DNA of 10,561 nucleotides from Stereum hirsutum FP-91666 SS1 (GCF_000264905.1 NW_006763149.1:1262587-1273147), one strand, 5' to 3'. Numbered from the stretch's first letter, positions 1-7,280 are shown. A program made the numbers and translations. The notes: a model not told the origin generated them from the sequence alone.

Positions 1-240
1 GTCTCACTTCTTTGTTTTCTATGTGTGTAGAGATCTCTGGCCTCTTCTTAGATCATTGGTAAGTTTATTCTTCATACTATCTACTCAGGAATAGAATCTG
101 ATTCTATGTTCTTCCAACAGGACTTATGTAGGTTAGTAATTGGCAGGGATTTTTTTCATGTAATTTACTGTAGCACAGTGTTGTCATGTATCTGTACCCT
201 ACTGTAGTGAATATATAATCTTTCTTTGTCTCCTGATTAG

Positions 241-363
241 TGTGATGATCCTATAGAAGAAACCCTAATCCAAAACAATATTAGTTGGGTGGAAAATGAC
301 TATAGAAGCTCTGAGAGCTCTGAGAGCACTGAGAGCTATAGGAGATATTGCCACTATACATAG
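241..363 (+). CDS. Possible terminal exon of an unidentified gene
   Basis: A reading frame of 40 codons runs to a TAG at 361-363. It follows a 3' splice-like sequence, a pyrimidine stretch with CTGATTAG ending at 240. The predicted tail is acidic then Ser/Glu-rich (SSESSESTES at about residues 24-33) and ends YCHYT. Canonical 5' splice-like GTAAGT occurs at 60-65 and further AG acceptors lie between, so an exon-intron mosaic entering from the left edge is possible. No upstream exon could be joined with confidence, and no family is recognised. The Ser/Glu stretch is simply the 9-bp tandem repeat AGCTCTGAG being read in frame, which lowers confidence. It may be an open frame by chance. Confidence 0.18.
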   Translation, partial: CDDPIEETLIQNNISWVENDYRSSESSESTESYRRYCHYT

Positions 364-436
364 GAACAAGAGATCCATAAGTTGCTAACATTGATATGGT
401 AGCTCTCAATGCTCTCCAACAATATCTGTTCTATAG
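300..436. repeat. Imperfect inverted repeat with internal 9-bp tandem repeat
   Basis: The left arm 300-338 starts CTATAGAA and ends with a 17-bp block at 322-338. The right arm 400-436 is its reverse complement: the block at 400-416 matches 16 of 17 positions, and TTCTATAG at 429-436 matches the outer end exactly. The middle of each arm differs. The loop is about 61 bp. The left arm also holds three to four copies of a 9-bp unit, AGCTCTGAG. A second small inverted pair, AGATATTG at 343-350 and CAATATCT at 419-426, lies in and beside the loop. It may be a decayed foldback element or local inverted duplication. Confidence 0.6.
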
Positions 437-554
437 TATCCCTATGAGAAATTTCCTGGTTTGCTGATGTGAGACGTCCCGATGATATTCGCTCCAGAAC
501 ATCGCTCAGATCGTGCGGGAACGGAGCGAAAATTTTTTGGAAGGAACCGGGCAT
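354..554 (-). CDS. Small hypothetical protein (66 aa)
   Basis: The ORF starts at an ATG (554-552) and ends at TAG (356-354). Upstream on this strand the sequence is CT-rich for about 50 bases, as in many fungal leaders, and a TATA-like CTATAAG lies at 627-621, about 70 bases before the ATG. The protein has no membrane segment. It has an amphipathic stretch IEQILLESIESYHI around residues 42-55 and one cysteine near the C-terminus. Its 3' third is made from the right arm of the inverted repeat, and it overlaps the end of the opposing exon-like frame by 10 bases. No family is recognised. Promoter-like context is the only support beyond openness. Confidence 0.25.
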   Translation of the reverse strand: MPGSFQKIFAPFPHDLSDVLERISSGRLTSANQEISHRDTIEQILLESIESYHINVSNLWISCSYV

Positions 555-679
555 GATTGAGGAGCAGGTGGAAAGGTAGAGATTCTGTAGAGCGAGAAGA
601 GATAAGAGATGACTGCAGTACTTATAGCAGTTTCTTTTATTGTTCCAAAACGGTTACAAGGAACAGAGGCTGGTAGTGA

Positions 680-1090
680 CAAAAGTGGCACTTCGGTGAG
701 CCCTTTTGTCCTCATCAGGCACAAGGACGAAACGTGCCGTCTGATGATAAGCGAACGCCGAACGAGTCCGCGCTTCCCGCGCTTCGAACCGTACAGTTGA
801 TGGTGGAAACCTCAACCTGTACCGGACCATTTGGTTTGGTTCGCCATATCACCTGCCGGGTATAGTCACTCAGAAAGATCACAGGTCCTGCTGATCTTGC
901 GAAGCGTTTCTGTGAAGGAGCATCTTCCGCGTCTCTCAAAAATGGAAAACAACGGTACAATTTTCGGTCTGTCGCGCAACTCTACAGCATGCTGGAGTGG
1001 CAAGATCTACGCTTTTTCATCTTGGACACGGTCGCAAAAAAAATGGCGAACCGCCTCAAACGGTACAGCAAAAAAACGACAACACATTGA
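680..1090 (+). pseudogene. Decayed or spliced coding remnant, one in-frame stop
   Basis: A single frame stays open from 680 to the TGA at 1088-1090, apart from one TAG at 863-865. The first part contains WHFGEP, a short Cys/His patch (FCPH) and a stretch around LPALRTVQLMVE. The second part, about 75 codons, reads as an amphipathic helical region (SVAQLYSMLEWQDLRFFIL), then TVAKKMANRLKRY and a basic tail. There is no good ATG at the left end; a TGA at 677-679 precedes it. The TAG is also the end of a plausible 3' splice site (GTATAG|TC), so it could be intronic in a living gene rather than a nonsense mutation. I do not recognise the family. The call rests on frame continuity and residue pattern. 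Confidence 0.3.
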
Positions 1091-1214
1091 TGGACGGGGA
1101 GAAGCATATACAACAAATACAATGTAATTACGGAACTATTTCTGTGCCCGATCTCGTGCCATTGAGACTCGTCGGATGAGCTTGTCTAATCCTGTCTCTT
1201 CACTCCATTTCCGC

Positions 1215-1811
1215 CTAGGGTCCATCCCATGTCGGGGCTCTCGAGTTCGTCTCGTAGTATTTATCAAAAGCACGATTGTTCTGGTCAAGCACCCGTTGGT
1301 CCTCGAGGATCGTCTGCAACCCAGCGTTCGTTATATTACCGAGGATATTCTGGTCCGCCAAGTATTTTAGAACATCAAAGACGCATGTGATGCAATTGCC
1401 AAACGGTTTCTTCGGCTCCCATTGCTTGAAGGCGCTGAGGAATCCCATGCGGGTATCCGCGTTATAATGTCCCAAATATGTCCAATTCCAATGCGCGATA
1501 CTCTGGCTGTTTATGGACCGAAAGCTGAATCGGAATAGGTAGGGGTTCGTTTTTGCGGCTTCCAGGTCAGGGTTGTTTCTGAGCTCAATGACCTTGTAGC
1601 CATTATGCACCGGGGGGCTGCTCTTGTCGTAAGCTTCCCAGACAACACAGAAGTGAAGCACGCCCCGGTTGGGGTCCCGGTGTACGACGAGGTTGACGGG
1701 AAGGATGTCAGGTGCCAATACGGAAGCGGACCCCGGGGTAAGGGAGGGGAAATCGGGCGCGGTTTCAGCTTCCATCCTAGCCTTGTCCATTTCCTCATTG
1801 AAAGTCAGCAT
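1215..1811 (-). CDS. Uncharacterised 198-aa protein
   Basis: This is the best supported gene in the window. It is a single open exon from ATG (1811-1809; A at -3) to TAG (1217-1215). A TATA box lies upstream and a candidate leader intron sits just before the ATG. The protein lacks a signal peptide or membrane segment and looks globular. Residues 1-35 are acidic and Pro/Ser-rich. Residues 40-110 alternate in a beta-like way (NLVVHRD, LHFCVVWEAY, YKVIELRNN, YLFRFSF). Residues 112-120 are Trp-rich (HWNWTYLG). FGNCITCVFDVLKYLADQNIL near 140-160 carries a CxxC. The C-terminus is PTWDGP. The His-Trp followed by an Asn-Cys motif before a helix recalls papain-like or NlpC-like hydrolase folds and unnamed fungal DUF families, but that is only a guess. 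Third positions favour C and G. Confidence 0.65.
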   Translation of the reverse strand: MLTFNEEMDKARMEAETAPDFPSLTPGSASVLAPDILPVNLVVHRDPNRGVLHFCVVWEAYDKSSPPVHNGYKVIELRNNPDLEAAKTNPYLFRFSFRSINSQSIAHWNWTYLGHYNADTRMGFLSAFKQWEPKKPFGNCITCVFDVLKYLADQNILGNITNAGLQTILEDQRVLDQNNRAFDKYYETNSRAPTWDGP

Positions 1812-1812
1812 G

Positions 1813-1868
1813 CTTCGAAGAAAAGAGGATTAGTTATAATTTGTATAGAAAGTCGTAATTGTGTTCAC
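1813..1868 (-). other. Candidate 5' UTR intron (56 nt)
   Basis: On the - strand it begins GTGAAC at 1868. It contains a branch-like AACTAAT about 20 bases before a pyrimidine stretch, and ends TCGAAG at 1813, one base before the ATG of the 198-aa gene. Length and layout fit a typical basidiomycete intron. Splicing would not change the protein. It would bring the stop of the upstream ORF (1875) to 7 bases before the main ATG. The donor is not the strongest consensus, so this is moderate evidence. Confidence 0.35.
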
Positions 1869-1874
1869 ATTGGC

Positions 1875-1940
1875 TTAGTATGTGGAGGAGGCGATTATTC
1901 CGTTGGATGATGAGGAAAAGAGATGCTGCGAAGATGCCAT
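1875..1940 (-). other. Upstream ORF in the leader of the 198-aa gene
   Basis: A 21-codon ORF begins at ATG 1940-1938 and ends at TAA 1877-1875, Ser-rich (SSSS) in sequence. Its ATG lies 30 bases after the first T of the TATA box, which is where transcription would be expected to start. It may therefore be included or excluded depending on the exact start site. If included it could dampen translation of the main ORF. Confidence 0.25.
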
Positions 1941-1960
1941 CTTCAGGGCGAGGGTAAGCG

Positions 1961-1974
1961 GCTTTATATAGCCA
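1961..1974 (-). promoter_or_regulatory. TATA box, nearly palindromic
   Basis: On the - strand the sequence GGCTATATAAAGCC spans 1974-1961, with TATATAAA at 1970-1963. It lies about 160 bases upstream of the ATG of the 198-aa gene, leaving a leader of about 130 nt. The GGCT/AGCC ends are complementary, so the + strand also shows a TATA-like TTTATATAG about 50 bases before the ATG at 2018. It could therefore serve either direction. Confidence 0.5.
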
Positions 1975-2017
1975 GAGAGTGCTGACGTGCACCGAAAGCC
2001 CACCCTAGGACGAAAAC

Positions 2018-2548
2018 ATGGTGCATTCCGACAAAGGGTACAATGAACTAGTTGGAGGCATGCGATGGGACGGACGATCGTGGACACCTCATGTTCAGGA
2101 AGTTACGAAAGGAGACAAAAGGAAATCTCACGAACCAATGTCCCACAGCAAGCACAAGCCGATCCGCCCACAGTCTTCGCGATGGCGTGTTACTGACAAT
2201 CCACGATATGGAAAGGAGTCTAGGAAGCGGTTACCTCACCTACGTCGTCTCTGTGAGCCACTGAATCCGATAGTGGCGCGAAGAAGTTCAGAATCCGTCT
2301 TGGATACATTAGGAACAAGGGGTTGTCCGCCTTTAGCTATCTTGACGGTGATAAAGAGGGGACACAGAGTGTGGCGTGGAACTATCCGATTGAATAATGC
2401 ATCACATCATGCAGCTTCTCATAAGATCACATCAAGAACAAGGAGAAAAGGTACGGCAATATACTTTACGCACGCCACCATCACGAAAAGACTCCTTTGC
2501 TTTTTAAGTCATTCTTGTGCTATTTTTCCTGTACTTATGTGTACTTGA
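2018..2548 (+). CDS. Weak hypothetical ORF (176 aa)
   Basis: The ORF has an ATG in a favourable context (A at -3, G at +4), 50 bases downstream of the shared TATA sequence, and ends TGA at 2546-2548. The product is very rich in Arg, Ser, Lys and His, with basic clusters such as RTRRKGT and a hydrophobic C-terminal end (LLCFLSHSCAIFPVLMC). No domain is recognised. The composition is unlike the well supported gene opposite it, and one ORF of this length could arise by chance in a window this size. The good start context and TATA spacing are the reasons to list it. Confidence 0.17.
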   Translation: MVHSDKGYNELVGGMRWDGRSWTPHVQEVTKGDKRKSHEPMSHSKHKPIRPQSSRWRVTDNPRYGKESRKRLPHLRRLCEPLNPIVARRSSESVLDTLGTRGCPPLAILTVIKRGHRVWRGTIRLNNASHHAASHKITSRTRRKGTAIYFTHATITKRLLCFLSHSCAIFPVLMCT

Positions 2549-2728
2549 CCTCGAAAAGACCGTTTTAGACTAATAGATAATGTTTTGATTATTACGGACC
2601 CCCCTTTGTTCAAAGACATAATAAGTGTGAACTTACCTGGGCCCGGTGCCACATAAATTGGGTCATAGACCCCCCCGTAGCACACGACATGCAGACGGCA
2701 GTACAACAACAATCAACATAGATTCATG

Positions 2729-2751
2729 GTATCATACATACAAAATGATAC
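2729..2751 (-). terminator. Hairpin and UAUGUA-type signal in the 3' flank
   Basis: GTATCAT at 2729-2735 and ATGATAC at 2745-2751 form a perfect 7-bp stem with a 9-base loop. On the - strand the loop reads TTTGTATGT, within a T/G-rich run of TGTA and TATGTA words like fungal 3' processing signals. It lies 71-93 bases beyond the stop of the 181-aa ORF, where a 3' end is expected. A CAG|GTAAGT donor-like site on the same strand (about 2640-2632) and short G runs are nearby and unexplained. Confidence 0.3.
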
Positions 2752-2821
2752 AATACACTACATAGTCTATCCCTAACATGGATGGAGCACAGCAAACTAT
2801 CATCAATAGCGTGGCCGAAGG

Positions 2822-3367
2822 CTATTCACCCTGCACGAACCAGACGATGCGCACTCGGAGCACACGAACCGGTACATCCTCCTCGACGACATACTTCAGT
2901 CGACCTTGAGCCTGGCTCGACCACGGTGCCCAAAAAGTGATCGTCCCGCTCTCATGGGCCCTGAGACTGATGGGCCTCCTCCCGGCCTCACGCATCCTGC
3001 CCTGCTCCTCAGTGTCGCTTCCGCCAACGCCGTCTCTGGAAAAAGTCCGGAACGGCGTCTCGGGCGTGCTCCTAAAATCGCCCTCACTCGAGCTCGACCT
3101 GATATCATCCACCTCCCGCTTCTTCACCGGTAAGGCCATCCACATCCTCCCCATCGCTTCGGGGCTCTCTTTGCCGTCGACGATCAGATGACTTAAGGGC
3201 GTGAGCGCGACGCTCGTCATTCCGGGTCCGCAACTCACGCTTGGGCCGTCGAATGCCACACACTTGAACACCGCCGAGGCGTTCCTCGCGCCCTTCATCT
3301 CAGCCCGCCCGGACGACGCTATCCCAGGAGATCGGTCTTGAAGCTCGTTGGAGCTTGGTGTCGACAT
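2822..3367 (-). CDS. Uncharacterised 181-aa protein
   Basis: Single ORF from ATG (3367-3365) to TAG (2824-2822). The GC-rich third positions resemble fungal coding DNA. Residues 1-30 are polar, 33-65 contain VFKCVAFDG and SVALTPLSHLIVDG, 85-135 are charged and Ser/Thr-rich (probably disordered; acidic GSDTEEQG), and the last 45 residues look beta-rich (TITFWAPW, LKYVVEEDVPVRVLRVRIVWF). There is no signal peptide or membrane helix. Family not recognised. The start is uncertain: just upstream in another frame KLGDMIDLTKEIKYDVDTKLQ reads well, so the true 5' part may extend into the duplicated region through splicing or may be frameshifted. A GTGAGT donor-like site at 3242-3237 with an acceptor 47 nt on is another possible intron. 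A 3' hairpin with processing-like words follows. Confidence 0.42.
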   Translation of the reverse strand: MSTPSSNELQDRSPGIASSGRAEMKGARNASAVFKCVAFDGPSVSCGPGMTSVALTPLSHLIVDGKESPEAMGRMWMALPVKKREVDDIRSSSSEGDFRSTPETPFRTFSRDGVGGSDTEEQGRMREAGRRPISLRAHESGTITFWAPWSSQAQGRLKYVVEEDVPVRVLRVRIVWFVQGE

Positions 3368-3399
3368 CGTACTTGATCTCCTTCGTGAGGTCGATCATG

Positions 3400-3677
3400 T
3401 CGCCCAGCTTTAGCAAGACCAGCCCTAGCCCAGCAACCCAGAGATCAAGCCCACGAAACCCAGCAGAAGAAGAGACTCAGCAGACCTAGGACCCAGCAGA
3501 CCCAGATACGCAGCCAAAAAGGCCCCAGTTCGCGCCTCGGTGTCGATGTCGATGTCGATGTCGCCTAGCTTTAACCAGACCAGCCCCAGTCCAGAAGCCT
3601 AGGTATCATGCCCACAAGAACTATCAGACGAAGAGACACAGCGGACCAATAGACACAGCAGACCCAGAGACCCAGCC
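3400..3677. repeat. Diverged tandem duplication, 116-bp unit
   Basis: Segment 3400-3515 aligns with 3561-3677 nearly without gaps: by hand count about 91 of 116 positions match, with one single-base indel. The offset is about 161 bp. The 45 bp between holds the TGTCGA microsatellite, and a related GGTGTCGA word lies before each unit. On the - strand both copies encode Leu/Gly/Trp-rich hydrophobic sequence. For example, copy 2 continues into AAYLGLLGPRSAESLLLLGF and LISGLLG before a stop, and copy 1 into GLGLVLLKLGDMIDL in a shifted frame. This looks like decayed coding sequence for membrane segments, possibly an old 5' part of the 181-aa ORF. Confidence 0.7.
3541..3563. repeat. TGTCGA hexamer microsatellite
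   Basis: Nearly four copies of TGTCGA lie head to tail, ending at the left edge of the second 116-bp unit. On the - strand it reads as alternating Asp-Ile. Slippage here may have accompanied the duplication. Confidence 0.8.
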
Positions 3678-3819
3678 CAAGAGACCCTAGAGAACACCGC
3701 CTGGTCTTGATGTCTTGCTCGATTGCAGTCGTCGGCCGGATTCGTCGTCGTGCCCGAGTGTGGATAATCAAGGCGTCGGTTGTCTTGAGCTTACTCGCAC
3801 GGATGCACCTGAAATAAAA

Positions 3820-4286
3820 CTGCACAAGACGGGTGAGGAAAGAAGCATGTAGACCGAAGCGCGATCTCACTCACCTATCAGTAAGCATATGTTAGCCTCT
3901 TCCCCACCGTCGTCTCCTCGCACCTCCAAAGCGGCCGCTCTCTCGTGCTCGTCTGCCGAATCTGTCAAGGAAAGTATTATTACCGGTTGGAGAGTCTGCC
4001 AGTCGCGCAAACATGGTCTGTGGCGAAAGGGCGAGACATTGGGCGTGACACAGGATATCGTGCGGATTCGCCTTGATTGCGAAGAAGGGATCTTGCTGGT
4101 CCTCGTCGAGCGACGTTGAAGTCAAGAGCAAAGATGGAACGACGCGTCAGCAGCGAATCGCGTTGATAGGCAACGTGCACAGCATCCCGGTTCTCCGGCA
4201 AAGTCCGATAAGATCTCGTGTGGCGCGAACACAGTTCGTGTCCTTTCATGCCGTTTCTTCTTCGTCGTTATTGTCCTGCCCGCCAT
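3820..4286 (-). CDS. Possible small spliced gene (model uncertain)
   Basis: An ATG at 4286-4284 opens a 54-aa frame (start MAGRTITTKKKRH; a CCxxC-like patch near residues 35-39) that stops at 4122. Overlapping in another frame, about 4131-3984 is open and reads DEDQQDPFFAIKANPHDIL. A 22-nt segment at 3983-3962 beginning GTAA and ending CAG would, if removed, join this in frame to 29 more codons (DSADEHERAAALEV). That exon ends at a canonical AG|GTGAGT (3875/3874). The following 55-nt stretch to 3820 has a CTCAC branch-like word and a TGCAG end. No acceptable junction links the first frame to the second, so these may be separate fragments or a frameshifted remnant. Family not recognised. Confidence 0.2.
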
Positions 4287-4299
4287 CCCTGCAATGTCC

Positions 4300-4926
4300 G
4301 CGTTAATTTCTCCTGCAATGACATGTAGCTTAGTCAGTTTTCACTTTCGGAATTATCTCACAAAAAATTATGAGACCGGTGAGCCTCTTGATCACACAAG
4401 TACTTAGGTACTAAGTTAGTCTCGACTTCCCAGTTGGAGACTCCAAGTGCAAGTGTCAAGTCTCGCTGTCAGGGTATGTACATCTTTGCATGAGCGGCAT
4501 CAACATACTTCACCCCAATAGTGTTTTTTTATCCTTAGCTGCCAATGTATAGTATCTTTTTGGGTTAAATGAAGCCCGCTGTCATGTCTGATTCTTCCTA
4601 ATTGCAGCATGCTTGAGGTCTAATTTATCTACTTTAGCTGCCCTGGTTCGATTATCGGATTTGTATACAATTTCAACAGGATTTTATCAAAAGCATGTTT
4701 TTGTAGAGACGGTCCAGATAGTCTATACCTAAACGGCTCTTTAAGCGTACTAGGACAAGAGCATCGAGGAGTGCTTGAGGACTGGAGCTGGATGAGAAGG
4801 CGTGGAGCATGAGATACAGCACGAGCCCCATATGGCTTAAATCACATATAGGAACTAGAATCGTCGAGGATGAAATCTAGTTCGAGAGCCTAGTACAACT
4901 CGGGGTGAGTTGGGTGGCCGAGAGCT
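4300..4926. other. AT-rich intergenic stretch with small hairpins
   Basis: No gene is recognised here. It contains the inverted repeat ACTTAG-GTA-CTAAGT at 4402-4416 and a set of alternating arms: AGTCTC 4418-4423, GAGACT 4437-4442, AGTCTC 4459-4464. In that set the middle arm can pair with either neighbour. A frame of about 62 codons on + (4622-4810) is open from an acceptor-like CTACTTTAG but has no ATG and no recognisable content. Confidence 0.4.
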
Positions 4927-5456
4927 GATGACAAGACAAGCAACAAGCCCAAGCGACGCACCAACTGTTTGGAAATTTTTTGGAGCTGCATTAATCCTTG
5001 CGCTGGCACCAAAATTGCCTTCGACGGTCTTATTGTGGTGTTCGTAATCTTCTGCCTTGTCCTCTTTTTCGTTGCTGGCACCGTCTTGCCTTACAACGAC
5101 AAAGCCTGGCCTGGTCTCTTTTGTAAGTGTCGCTGTCAATACGGGCCGTCGACGCGTGCTTCCGATGAATGAGAAATCGGTATTATTTGTTTCTGAGATT
5201 AGCAGAGAAACGAGGGTATGAGAGTGCACGTTATGGGGCGCCGTTCTGAGCGCTCTCAACGATAGAGATGTTGACAACATGAATAGAGAACAAGACGAAG
5301 AGGTGAACAGCTGCAAGGTTCGAGAGCCAGCAAATTATACGCATTGCTATGTACATCGAGAGAGGAACACAGTGATCATGATGTTCACGAATCGCGGGTA
5401 CGGTCAGGTATTTCACCAGCACCCTCCTGCAATATCAACTACTTATCTCTGTCATT

Positions 5457-5648
5457 ATGCGGAATGCTGAGTCCACGAAGCGGACTGCTCGAACAAATAT
5501 TGTGCTCTCCGATATTAAGCCTCGTTTGACCCCATCACAGCCAGGTGCTGCACGCACATCGCCTGGTGGAAAGGAGATGCAATACAATCAGCCTTCGTGG
5601 AACAAGGGATTTCGACGCGTGTCGAAGTTGCCACGCCACTGGGAGTAA
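5457..5648 (+). CDS. Weak small ORF (63 aa)
   Basis: ATG at 5457, ending in a TAA that overlaps a strong donor-like GGGA|GTAAGT at 5646-5651, so it could be a first exon. The predicted peptide is basic and polar, rich in Lys, Arg, Ser and Pro (RNAESTKRTARTNIVL at the start, FRRVSKLPRHW at the end), with no hydrophobic segment. An opposing 71-aa ATG ORF (5730-5515) on the other strand is equally open. No convincing acceptor was seen downstream and the family is not recognised. Confidence 0.15.
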   Translation: MRNAESTKRTARTNIVLSDIKPRLTPSQPGAARTSPGGKEMQYNQPSWNKGFRRVSKLPRHWE

Positions 5649-5730
5649 GTAGTATGTGAATGAACGGTTCGCCGAGAGCACAAGACAAGTAAGTTGTCTC
5701 GAAAGATAAAGGATAAGAATCGAGGAGCAT

Positions 5731-6352
5731 CCTATTACGCCTTATTGGTCTAACACGGGTTGGCGACGAATTCAGTGGTAAGGGTCAAGACCGGGTCGAA
5801 AACCGAGAAGACACCAATAGGGCCCGGGACACTCCTATGTAGGTTGCCCGAAAGGCAGCCACAAATCGACGCAAAAATATGCAAAAGTCGGGGGTCGAAG
5901 GAGCTAAAATTGCGTCGCTTTGATCATCGTCTGCGAAGCTATCAGCTATATCGGACAACACATTGTCGAAATCAGCATCAACATCTTTTACCGCTACAGA
6001 GAGTGACGTTACATCAGGAAAACCCTCCGGAGCTACTTATCAATGATTATAGAGAAGTATCGCTAAACTGCAAGTATGCATTTTAGAATGGTCCCCTTAA
6101 AGTTATTGAACATTTATCGATACTTTGAGCATATTCTTAGATGTCTTTCCTCATGGTTTTCTTGGTTAGACCTAGGGATTCATCATGATTTGCACTCTTG
6201 TACACTCAAAAAAGTGCCACAAAACATTTGGGATTGCAGATACCGGGGTCACAGTGACTATACATACATATATACATGCTGGTCTCAACTGAACAACATC
6301 ACGAACAGATCCGTAGTAGGTAACGACTAAGCCTCACATAATAGGTCTAAAA
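5731..6352. other. Intergenic stretch, no gene recognised
   Basis: Increasingly AT-rich towards 6350. The + strand is open from about 5760 to 6086 in one frame but begins at TTG, not ATG, and shows no domain. A short alternating ATACATACATATATACAT run lies at about 6262-6279. Nothing here supports a gene. Confidence 0.4.
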
Positions 6353-6559
6353 TTAAAGAGAAAGAGACAAGCGTTGTACAGTACAAGGAGCTATGATAAC
6401 TCTCAACCGCGCAAGACAGGCGCACGCTGGCGCGTCGCCAGTGTCAGACATATCAATGGTGCGGAAGGATGATTGTAAGTTCAAGACAGGGCTTGACTGT
6501 CCTTGACATGGCGGACGTAATACGCAAGGCCGAAAGAAAGAAATAGAAGGCGAAAAGAA

Positions 6560-6778
6560 ATGAGACGGGACGAACCGGGCACGATTCGAAAACCTGCACA
6601 CTCGGTCACCTCCACTTACTTGTTGTCTCTCGGTGGTCGAGGCGAAGCACTGGCGCACATATTAGCATGTGTGTATGAGGATATGAAAGAGTCAGGGAAG
6701 TGTAAGAGAGAAACAAAATGCGAGAAACGACGCACATCATTGACCGAAAGCATTGCGAAGAAGCTAAGCGCACGATGA
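6560..6778 (+). CDS. Weak small ORF (72 aa)
   Basis: ATG at 6560 (G at -3), stop TGA at 6776-6778. The N-terminal half has a mildly hydrophobic stretch (STYLLSLGG and ALAHILACVY). The C-terminal half is strongly basic and amphipathic (MKESGKCKRETKCEKRR, then LTESIAKKLSAR), as in small nucleic-acid or membrane-binding peptides, but that is only composition. No TATA box is obvious. On the other strand a 32-codon ATG ORF (6451-6353) overlaps the region just before. No family is recognised. Confidence 0.17.
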   Translation: MRRDEPGTIRKPAHSVTSTYLLSLGGRGEALAHILACVYEDMKESGKCKRETKCEKRRTSLTESIAKKLSAR

Positions 6779-7024
6779 CGCATCTCGTACGCGTTCAGTG
6801 TCGATGGTCATGACCCATAGCCTAGTCAACACACGGGAAAGGAGTGTGAGCATGATACCTACAAAGAAAGACACACCTCTAGCAACAGCCTACAAGGAAT
6901 TCAAGACTAATTCGAGTTGGTTAGCATGGATGAGCGACACGAACTTTGAGGCGTAAAACCAATGTGAGATGGTCATCAAGACGGACAACGATGGGAGAGG
7001 CAGCCACTGCAAGTACGGAGGAAC

Positions 7025-7264
7025 TTACGACGAGTCATACCTCTTGGCGTTCATAGAATATGGTGACGCACCGTTATCTCCACTATCACTCACATGCGCA
7101 TTGCCTCTCACCCTCTTCGCTAGCCTCTCAAGTCTCTCAATCTTCTCCGCCTTGACCTCCGTCTCGCTTGAAAATGATTGTCTTCCGCGATTGTTTCTGC
7201 TGGGAGTGCGTCAGTTACTTCTTTGGATGGCTGTCAAGGTATCGCCAGACGAAGTCATCTTCGA
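7025..7264 (-). CDS. Possible terminal coding exons of an unidentified gene
   Basis: On the - strand a frame from about 7264 (after an acceptor-like GTTCACGTCAAAG) encodes DDFVWRYLDSHPK and reaches GTAACT at 7218. Removing either 22 nt (to 7197) or 52 nt (to 7167, ending TTTTCAAG) keeps the frame. It then joins a charged helical stretch (EVKAEKIERLERLAKRV) followed by a polar tail (HVSDSGDNGASPYSMN, then AKRYDSS) and TAA at 7027-7025. The two alternative acceptors differ by ten residues. No start codon was found in this frame: an ATG at 7259 is in another frame and gives only 15 residues. This may be the 3' part of a gene whose 5' exons lie further right, or a remnant. It is antisense to a 204-aa + ORF judged to be a shadow. 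Confidence 0.28.
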
Positions 7265-7280
7265 CTTTGACGTGAACGAT

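Noticed and set aside
2509..2712. 67-aa - strand frame with a CAG|GTAAGT donor-like site
   Set aside because: The frame starts at TTG, includes G-homopolymer-derived residues, and has no convincing acceptor. It lies in the 3' flank of the 181-aa ORF.
3571..3870. 99-aa - strand frame beginning MRSRFG
   Set aside because: The first codon is GTG within a donor-like GTGAGT, so it is not a credible start. The hydrophobic part is the duplicated segment, described as a repeat.
4908..4935. GTGGCCGAGAGCTGATG resembling a tRNA A box; also GTTCGA words at about 790, 4647, 4881, 5318
   Set aside because: No position combines an A box, a correctly spaced B box and pairing stems, so no tRNA gene is supported.
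4855..5316. 153-aa - strand frame and an overlapping + frame with a membrane-like segment (about 4909-5172)
   Set aside because: The frames begin at TTG rather than ATG, compete with each other in the same DNA, and have no promoter or splice support. The hydrophobic stretch VVFVIFCLVLFFVAG on + is suggestive, but not enough to call a gene.
535..6590. Shared GAACCGGGCA(T/C)GATT at about 546 and 6569
   Set aside because: The similarity stops after about 15 bases with no matching flanks. It is likely chance.
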